A DNA stretch of 11,614 nt from Aliarcobacter sp. (GTDB taxonomy: Bacteria > Campylobacterota > Campylobacteria > Campylobacterales > Arcobacteraceae): assembly GCA_023268955.1 (NCBI GenBank), contig JALRJW010000249.1, forward strand, positions 1 through 11,614, written 5' to 3'. Under the pieces are notes generated by a model, which was given only the letters and a program-made list of their open reading frames with translations, was not told where the DNA came from and searched no databases. Below are positions 6,856 through 11,614 of this stretch, in pieces (within the stretch, counting starts at the first letter, position 1; every line of letters starts with the position of its first letter). The position numbers were made by a program, and so were the translations under genes.

Positions 6856-8730
6856 ATGTATGATGTAATAGTTGTTGGTGCTGGTCATGCAGGTATTGAA
6901 GCCGCATTATCAAGTGCTAGAATGGGTAAAAAAACTTTACTTATCACTATGCTTGTTGAGCAAATTGGTGCAGCTTCTTGTAATCCTGCTATTGGGGGAC
7001 TTGCAAAAGGTCACTTAGTTAGAGAACTTGATGCAATTGGTGGAGAAATGGGTCTTTGCACAGATGCCACTGGTATTCAATTTAGAATATTAAATGCCTC
7101 TAAAGGTGCAGCAGTTCAAGGTAGTCGTGCGCAAATTGATATGGACGCATATAGAGAATATATGAGAAAAGTTTGCCACAACACTTCTAATTTAGAAGTT
7201 TATCAAGATGAAGTTACTTCTTTAATAGTTGAAAATGAAAACAATGTGGTAGGTGTTAGAACAAAATTAACTGAAGAGTTTTATTCTAAAAAAACTATCA
7301 TAACAACGGGAACTTTTATGAGAGGTTTAGTTCATATTGGTGAAAACAAATATGATGCGGGTCGTGCTTGGGAATTACCATCAACTACTTTATCAACTCA
7401 ATTAAAAGAATTAGGTTTAAATGTTGGAAGATTAAAAACAGGGACTCCAGCAAGACTTGATGGAAAATCAATTGATTTTTCAAAAATGGATATGCACGGT
7501 GGAGATGTTAATCCAGCACCATTTTCATTTAGAACAAACAAAAAAGAGTTTAGCCCTACTCAATATCCATGTTATATCACATATACAAACCTAAATACTC
7601 ACGAAACTATCACTTCAAACTTTGATAGAGCGCCGTTATTTACGGGTCAAATTGAAGGTTTAGGGCCAAGATATTGTCCAAGTATTGAAGACAAAGTTAA
7701 TAGATTTGCAGAACGAGAAAGACATCAACTATTCTTAGAGCCACAAACAGCTAAATTAACAGAATACTATATAAACGGTCTTAGCACTTCTTTACCAATT
7801 GATGTTCAAAAAGAGATGATTCACTCTATTGAAGGTTTAGAAAATGCAAAAATCATTAGATATGGTTATGCAATTGAGTATGATTATGTTGATCCAACTG
7901 AATTAAAACATACTTTAGAAACTAAAAAAATCAATAACCTGTATTTAGCAGGTCAAATCAATGCAACAACAGGTTATGAAGAAGCAGCTTCACAAGGTCT
8001 TATGGCTGGAATTAATGCATGTTTAGCAATTGACGAAAAAGAGCCATTTATTCTTAGAAGAGACCAAGGGTATATTGGTGTTTTAATTGATGATTTAGTT
8101 ACAAAAGGAACTAATGAACCATATAGAATGTTTACTTCTAGAGCTGAATACAGACTTTTACTTAGAGAAGAGAATGCTGATTTAAGACTAAGTCAATATG
8201 GACATGAGTTTGGTTTGATTGATGATGAAACTTATGAAAAAGTTGAAAATAAAAGAAAAGTTTTAGCTGATGCTGTTGAATTTATGGCAAATGAAGTATT
8301 CACATCTAAAAAAGAAAATCTTGATTTACTTGATGAATTAAATGAAGATAGAATTAAAGATAGAGCTTTATTAATCGATATTGTTGGAAGAAGTACAATT
8401 GATAACAAGAAATTTGATAAATTAGTTCCTTCTTTAGCACATTTAGATGATTATTTAAAAGAACAAGTTATCATTGAAGCGAAATATTATAGATATATTT
8501 CAAAACAAGAAAAACAAATTGAAAAAATGAAAAAAATGCTTAAACTAAAAATCCCTGAAAACTTCAGCTATAGAGGAATTCCTGGATTATCAAATGAAGT
8601 TGTTGAAAAGCTAGAAAAATTCAGACCACCAACACTTTTTAATGCAAGTGAGATTTCTGGAATTACGCCTGCTGCTATTGATATTATTCATTTAAATATG
8701 AATATGCAAAATCCTAAAACAGCCCAATAA
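6856..8730 (+). CDS. mnmG: tRNA uridine-5-carboxymethylaminomethyl(34) synthesis enzyme MnmG
   Basis: FAD-dependent partner of MnmE that installs the cmnm5 group on the wobble uridine U34 of certain tRNAs, using methylene-tetrahydrofolate and glycine. The Rossmann FAD motif VGAGHAGIEAA is at 7-17. Family signatures include SCNPAIGGLAKGHLVREDA-like residues near 41-59, GPRYCPSIEDKV, the second FAD-contacting segment GQINATTGYEEAASQG near 365, and MFTSRAEYRLLLREENAD near 424. The C-terminal helical domain, which contacts MnmE and tRNA, includes GIPGLSNEV. The 624 residues compare with 629 in E. coli. AAAAGGA gives a good ribosome site. The gene is older-named gidA. mnmE is not in the window. 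The leader hairpins suggest control before translation. Confidence 0.98.
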   Translation: MYDVIVVGAGHAGIEAALSSARMGKKTLLITMLVEQIGAASCNPAIGGLAKGHLVRELDAIGGEMGLCTDATGIQFRILNASKGAAVQGSRAQIDMDAYREYMRKVCHNTSNLEVYQDEVTSLIVENENNVVGVRTKLTEEFYSKKTIITTGTFMRGLVHIGENKYDAGRAWELPSTTLSTQLKELGLNVGRLKTGTPARLDGKSIDFSKMDMHGGDVNPAPFSFRTNKKEFSPTQYPCYITYTNLNTHETITSNFDRAPLFTGQIEGLGPRYCPSIEDKVNRFAERERHQLFLEPQTAKLTEYYINGLSTSLPIDVQKEMIHSIEGLENAKIIRYGYAIEYDYVDPTELKHTLETKKINNLYLAGQINATTGYEEAASQGLMAGINACLAIDEKEPFILRRDQGYIGVLIDDLVTKGTNEPYRMFTSRAEYRLLLREENADLRLSQYGHEFGLIDDETYEKVENKRKVLADAVEFMANEVFTSKKENLDLLDELNEDRIKDRALLIDIVGRSTIDNKKFDKLVPSLAHLDDYLKEQVIIEAKYYRYISKQEKQIEKMKKMLKLKIPENFSYRGIPGLSNEVVEKLEKFRPPTLFNASEISGITPAAIDIIHLNMNMQNPKTAQ

Positions 8731-8762
8731 ATAAAGATAAAAGTTTAACTTTTATCTTTATT
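8730..8762. terminator. Bidirectional terminator between mnmG and the thioredoxin-like gene
   Basis: AATAAAGATAAAAG and CTTTTATCTTTATT are a perfect 14-base inverted repeat around TTTAA. The stem begins at the last base of the mnmG stop and ends 5 bases before the convergent gene's stop. The plus strand continues with a T-rich run (ATGTTTTATTT). With only two G-C pairs the stem is weak per base but long, as expected in an A/T-rich genome. Confidence 0.75.
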
Positions 8763-8767
8763 ATGTT

Positions 8768-9775
8768 TTATTTACTAATATCTATTACAACACCTTGTTT
8801 AATCAACTCATCTTGTCTAACAGTTAAATAATCTAAGTAAGTGTCTGGATATTGAACATAAAATTTACCACTTACATATCTTAGTAACTCTTTAAAGTGG
8901 AAAGAGTAAAGTAAAGCGTCTGCCGTTGAGATTAATTTTTTATTGTCAAACAGCAAAATTCCAGGTCTATAATCTAAATTTTGTTTTTCAACCCATGCTT
9001 TTGGAGTTGTTTCATTTCCATCAACATCGATAATTTTTTCTTCGCTTAAAGCATCAAATCTAACAACTGTAAATTTTTTAAACTCATCTTGAACATCTTT
9101 GTTTTTTAATAGATTATTATGAAAGAAATCGCAAGCCGTACAACTTCCATCTTCAAATATTACAGCTAATGGAGTAGTGATTTTTGATAAATCAGTGATT
9201 TTTTTGAACATATCATTATCTTTTAAAGTATATAAAGATTTATTATCTATTTTATTAACGTACTCTGTTAAACTCATATTCTCATAATGCTTACCTTGAA
9301 CATACTCTAAAATATTTTTAAATTTTGCAGGATTTCTATAACCATTTACCCTAACAACTACCTCTTTGTCATGGTTAAAAAATAGAATTGTTGGGCTGTA
9401 TTGAATTTTTAATTTTTCAGCTAAATCTTTTTCAGTAATTGTTGTATCTTCATCCCAAACAATCTCAACACTTCCTTTTACATTTATATTAACAACATCA
9501 AAATATTTTTGAATAAACTCTTTATTTCCATTTTCGGCAATAAAATTCTCATTTAACATCTTAGTACAATATGGACAACCTTCTAAATCCATAAACAACA
9601 TATAATGTTTGTTATTTTCTTTTGCCTCCGCAACATCTTCATTGATATCGTAAAAACTTTGTTTAAACCAAGATGGAATTTCATGCATTTTCCCACCAAC
9701 AATTTTACCCTCAGCACTTGCAATAGAAGTTATTGCAAAAAGTGCAAATACTAAAAATAGGATTTTTCTTAACAT
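8768..9775 (-). CDS. Secreted protein with two thioredoxin-like domains
   Basis: Probable periplasmic thiol-disulfide protein related to SoxW-like thioredoxin-fold proteins. Its substrate is unknown. A signal peptide is clear: MLRK, a hydrophobic run, and SIASA before residue 22. Domain 1 (about 35-160) has the redox pair CPYC at 67-70 and a cis-proline in YSPTILFF (Pro127). Domain 2 (about 180-300) has CTAC at 211-214 and YRPGILLFD (Pro270). Both end with the same sort of segment, LEYVQGKHY and LRYVSGKFY, supporting an internal duplication. The 335 residues are about twice a single-domain protein. GGAG lies 5 bases before the ATG. It converges on mnmG and diverges from the transporter gene. 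Candidate roles are cytochrome c or sulfur-enzyme maturation, or thiol repair; none is proven here. Confidence 0.85.
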   Translation of the reverse strand: MLRKILFLVFALFAITSIASAEGKIVGGKMHEIPSWFKQSFYDINEDVAEAKENNKHYMLFMDLEGCPYCTKMLNENFIAENGNKEFIQKYFDVVNINVKGSVEIVWDEDTTITEKDLAEKLKIQYSPTILFFNHDKEVVVRVNGYRNPAKFKNILEYVQGKHYENMSLTEYVNKIDNKSLYTLKDNDMFKKITDLSKITTPLAVIFEDGSCTACDFFHNNLLKNKDVQDEFKKFTVVRFDALSEEKIIDVDGNETTPKAWVEKQNLDYRPGILLFDNKKLISTADALLYSFHFKELLRYVSGKFYVQYPDTYLDYLTVRQDELIKQGVVIDISK

Positions 9776-9910
9776 ATTTTCTCCCCATAGTGACTTTTTA
9801 AGATTTTAACATCATTAGATTAATATAAAATAACAAGTTATATTTTAATAGTAATACTTTTTTTATATTAATATTGATAATATACATCTACTTAAAATTT
9901 TGGATTTTTT
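9776..9910. promoter_or_regulatory. Divergent promoter region, thioredoxin-like gene and MFS gene
   Basis: This 135-base, very A/T-rich gap must hold promoters for both directions. On the minus strand TAAAAT (complement of 9803-9808) is a plausible -10 box about 28 bases before the thioredoxin-like ATG. On the plus strand GATAATATAC at 9876-9885 could be the -10 region for the transporter. An imperfect dyad lies around 9824-9845 (ATAAAATAAC-AA-GTTATATTTTA). These calls are weak because almost any part of such sequence resembles a -10 box. Confidence 0.35.
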
Positions 9911-10804
9911 ATGAATAAACTTTTTGATAGAAATGATAATTTAGCAATTATCATAGCTGGAATCTTCTCAATTATCGTAGGACTTGGTATTTCACGATTT
10001 GTATTTACCTCACTTATTCCTTCTATGTTAGACAATTTTTTAACAATTACTTTTGCAGGTATTTTAGCTTCATTAAATTTTGCAGGTTACTTAGCGGGGG
10101 CTATGCTTTCAATATTTATAAAAGATATAAATCAAAAAGTTAAACTATTTAGAATTGGTTTAGTAATCATATTTTTTACTACATTAATTCAAGGTTTTAC
10201 TCAAAATGAAGTTATATGGATAATTTGTAGAATATTAGCTGGTTTTGGTGGGGCTATGGCCTTTATCGTTGGTGCTGCTATTGTTATGACTAAACTTAAA
10301 ATGGAAAGTAAAACAAAAGCTATGGGTATTCACTTTAGTGGTATTGGTTTTTCTATTTTTACAACTGATTTAATAAGTAGATACACTATAAGCCATTTTA
10401 ATTCTTGGGAATATTCTTGGATTATACTTTCTGTTATTGCTGTGATTTTATCAATTTATTCTTGGTATATTTTATCTTTTGATAAAAAAGTAGAAACTTC
10501 AACTCTTAAACATAAATTTGATTTTTCTATTTTTACTTTATTTGTAATTATACTTATTATCGCATATTTCACTGAGGGTGTTGGATTTGTAGTTCAAGGT
10601 ACCTTCTTACCTGATATTATAAATGCTATTCCAGGTCTTGAAGGTATGGGTAATTTTACTTGGACATTGGTAGGACTTGCAGGTATTCCTTCTTGCATAA
10701 TATGGATGAGACTTGCTCATAAATATGGAAGTGTAAATATTATAATTATTGCTATGCTTTTACAGTGTATAGCAGCGCTGACGCAGATAGCACCAATGGC
10801 ATAG
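9911..10804 (+). CDS. MFS transporter of YbfB/YjiJ type, 3' end replaced
   Basis: Inner-membrane major facilitator of unknown substrate. The opening GIFSIIVGLGISRFVFTSLIPSML resembles the YbfB/YjiJ family pattern G-G-RF-FTPLLP-M. About nine membrane helices can be read (near 11-31, 45-69, 79-95, 100-126, 137-157, 168-190, 205-228, 248-266 and 274-290), with the cytoplasmic RLAHKYG motif at 267-273. The family normally has 12 helices and about 390 residues, so roughly 90 are missing. The frame stays open only until a TAG at 10802-10804. From about residue 286 (after AMLLQ) the sequence no longer looks native, because another reading frame of foreign character begins there. I infer truncation by a chimeric join, not a natural stop. 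A weak TGGA precedes the ATG. Confidence 0.85.
   Translation: MNKLFDRNDNLAIIIAGIFSIIVGLGISRFVFTSLIPSMLDNFLTITFAGILASLNFAGYLAGAMLSIFIKDINQKVKLFRIGLVIIFFTTLIQGFTQNEVIWIICRILAGFGGAMAFIVGAAIVMTKLKMESKTKAMGIHFSGIGFSIFTTDLISRYTISHFNSWEYSWIILSVIAVILSIYSWYILSFDKKVETSTLKHKFDFSIFTLFVIILIIAYFTEGVGFVVQGTFLPDIINAIPGLEGMGNFTWTLVGLAGIPSCIIWMRLAHKYGSVNIIIIAMLLQCIAALTQIAPMA
10750..10795. other. Probable chimeric junction (right)
   Basis: The transporter is convincing up to AMLLQ (ending near 10764). The +1 frame, blocked by a stop at 10720-10722, is open from there to the window end and encodes an unrelated Gly/Ser/Thr-rich protein. Base composition shifts at the same place: by hand count 8 of 60 bases are G or C at 10501-10560, against 32 of 60 at 11101-11160 and 31 of 60 at 11161-11220. 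No insertion-sequence end, direct repeat, tRNA or integrase is visible, which argues against a mobile-element boundary. Confidence 0.75.
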
Positions 10805-11614
10805 GAATTCCAACTAGTAATAACTCACAGGAAGTATTGATAAGGGGAGGGGAAGTTTTACACACTGGTAGCTTTATTGCTGATGGTGATGAAATACAGC
10901 TCAACGATAAGCGATACGGAATTACTGTCGAATATAATAGTGACAGCAAGAATTTTACTTTCTCGTCAGGAACAACGGGAGAAGCGATTTCCGAAGACGG
11001 GGCTTTGGGAGTAACACAAAATCAAAAAGCATCCAATATCCAAATTGGTCGAAAAAATATTCTGGCGTCAGGGAGTGCAGATCCGAGTGAAGTCAGCTTT
11101 GGGGACACTCAAATAATTGGTGGGGGCAGCAATATTCTGATGGGCTTTGATGCCAACAGCAATGACTATCTATACACTGGTGGGAAGGGGCTCGCGTCAA
11201 AAAGCGCTAGTGCAGTTGGCCGCGCCGCACAAAGCGACCTCACCGAAGTTTTTCGATTAAACTCTACAAATAATGAAAACGTTTTTAACGTTTCCGTGAA
11301 CGGTATTAACGGTGTCATCGAAATTCCTGCCGGGAATTATGTTGGAACTACATTAGCAACTGCATTGGAACAACGTATCAATCAGATTTCAGATCCTGCT
11401 ACCGGTGAAGTCGTCGGGGGCGTGAAGGTACGTTATTCACCACAGGAAAATAATTTTGTATTCACGACTGGAACGACTGGCTCAACGAGCACAATCAAAG
11501 TCAAGGGAACTGCGCGGCTCGGATTAGCCGACGTCCCATTGGGGGTCGGATCTGTGCCAAAGATATTTAATTTGGTTCAGGCAACAAATTCAGATGGCAA
11601 CATGTCTAAGCCAT
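10759..11614 (+). CDS. Fragment of a large flagellar hook-like (FlgE-type) protein
   Basis: An open frame with no start and no stop in the window, about 285 residues. It is rich in Gly, Ser, Thr, Asn and Val, with no cysteine in the foreign part, as in secreted filament or surface proteins. Two related segments, VEYNSDSKNFTFSSGTTG (10927-10980) and VRYSPQENNFVFTTGTTG (11428-11481), match at 9 of 18 positions and lie 167 codons apart, showing a repeated beta-rich module. The stretch ending ADVPLGVGSVPKIFNLVQAT resembles, from memory, the variable outer domains of the long hook proteins of marine gammaproteobacteria. A flagellin, hook-associated protein or adhesin is possible. Codon use (GGC, GTC, GCC, CGC) and G+C differ from every gene in the core. 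I infer it belongs to another organism. Confidence 0.6.

Noticed and set aside
9911..10804. MFS gene as a natural pseudogene or short transporter
   Set aside because: Truncation coincides with a change of composition and of gene content in another frame, so a chimeric join is the simpler explanation.
10752..10949. Minus-strand ORF of 65 residues at the right junction
   Set aside because: It crosses the suspected join and lies opposite the hook-like frame. No recognisable motif and no plausible regulatory signals.
10750..11614. Genomic island or prophage boundary
   Set aside because: No integrase, tRNA, direct repeat or transposase is seen. The foreign piece is an internal part of a single gene, not the start of an element.
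1..11614. New defence, secretion or toxin-antitoxin system
   Set aside because: All complete core genes except the hypothetical before lpxB belong to known families (housekeeping, thioredoxin-like, MFS), and the unusual neighbours are explained by chimeric ends. No CRISPR repeats, insertion sequences, tRNA or rRNA genes were seen.

Overview
The central ~10.4 kb (about 350-10760) reads as a chromosomal housekeeping segment of an A+T-rich Campylobacterota bacterium, most like the Arcobacter group. The evidence is the gene order fabZ-lpxA-clpX-mreB-mreC, which is characteristic of Campylobacter, Helicobacter and relatives, together with a short LpxB of the campylobacterial type and generally low G+C. 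Both ends look foreign to this core.

Layout. 1 to about 310 (minus strand): an internal piece of a quinone-type pyrD whose sequence is gammaproteobacterial rather than campylobacterial, missing its normal N-terminus. About 310-754: a hypothetical gene whose true start is probably lost. 751-6108: a compact plus-strand run lpxB, fabZ, lpxA, clpX, mreB, mreC with overlaps or short gaps. It covers three steps of lipid A and fatty acid synthesis, the ClpXP unfoldase, and two elongasome proteins. 6117-6725: ribE (riboflavin synthase), convergent with mreC. 6726-6855: a divergent control region with a near-palindromic -10 region and two hairpins. 6856-8730: mnmG (tRNA wobble-uridine modification), ending at a strong dyad shared with the convergent gene. 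8768-9775: a secreted protein with two thioredoxin-like domains. 9911-10804: an MFS transporter of the YbfB/YjiJ type that is cut short. About 10760-11614: the open reading frame of a Gly/Ser/Thr/Asn-rich, flagellar hook-like protein fragment with visibly higher G+C.

How it fits together. lpxA, lpxB and fabZ share the (R)-3-hydroxyacyl-ACP branch point between phospholipid and lipid A synthesis. mreB and mreC shape the cell wall, so the operon couples outer-membrane and wall growth. RibE supplies the precursor of FAD, and the divergent MnmG is a FAD enzyme.

Main caution. The two ends carry fragments of unrelated genes joined in mid-gene to the core, about 0.3 kb on the left and 0.85 kb on the right. 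Chimeric reads or clones at the ends of an assembled contig explain this best. I see no defence system, CRISPR array, insertion sequence, tRNA or rRNA, and no convincing new biological system. The most interesting native signals are the structured mnmG leader, a dyad shared by two promoters, and a palindrome that holds both stop codons of mreC and ribE.
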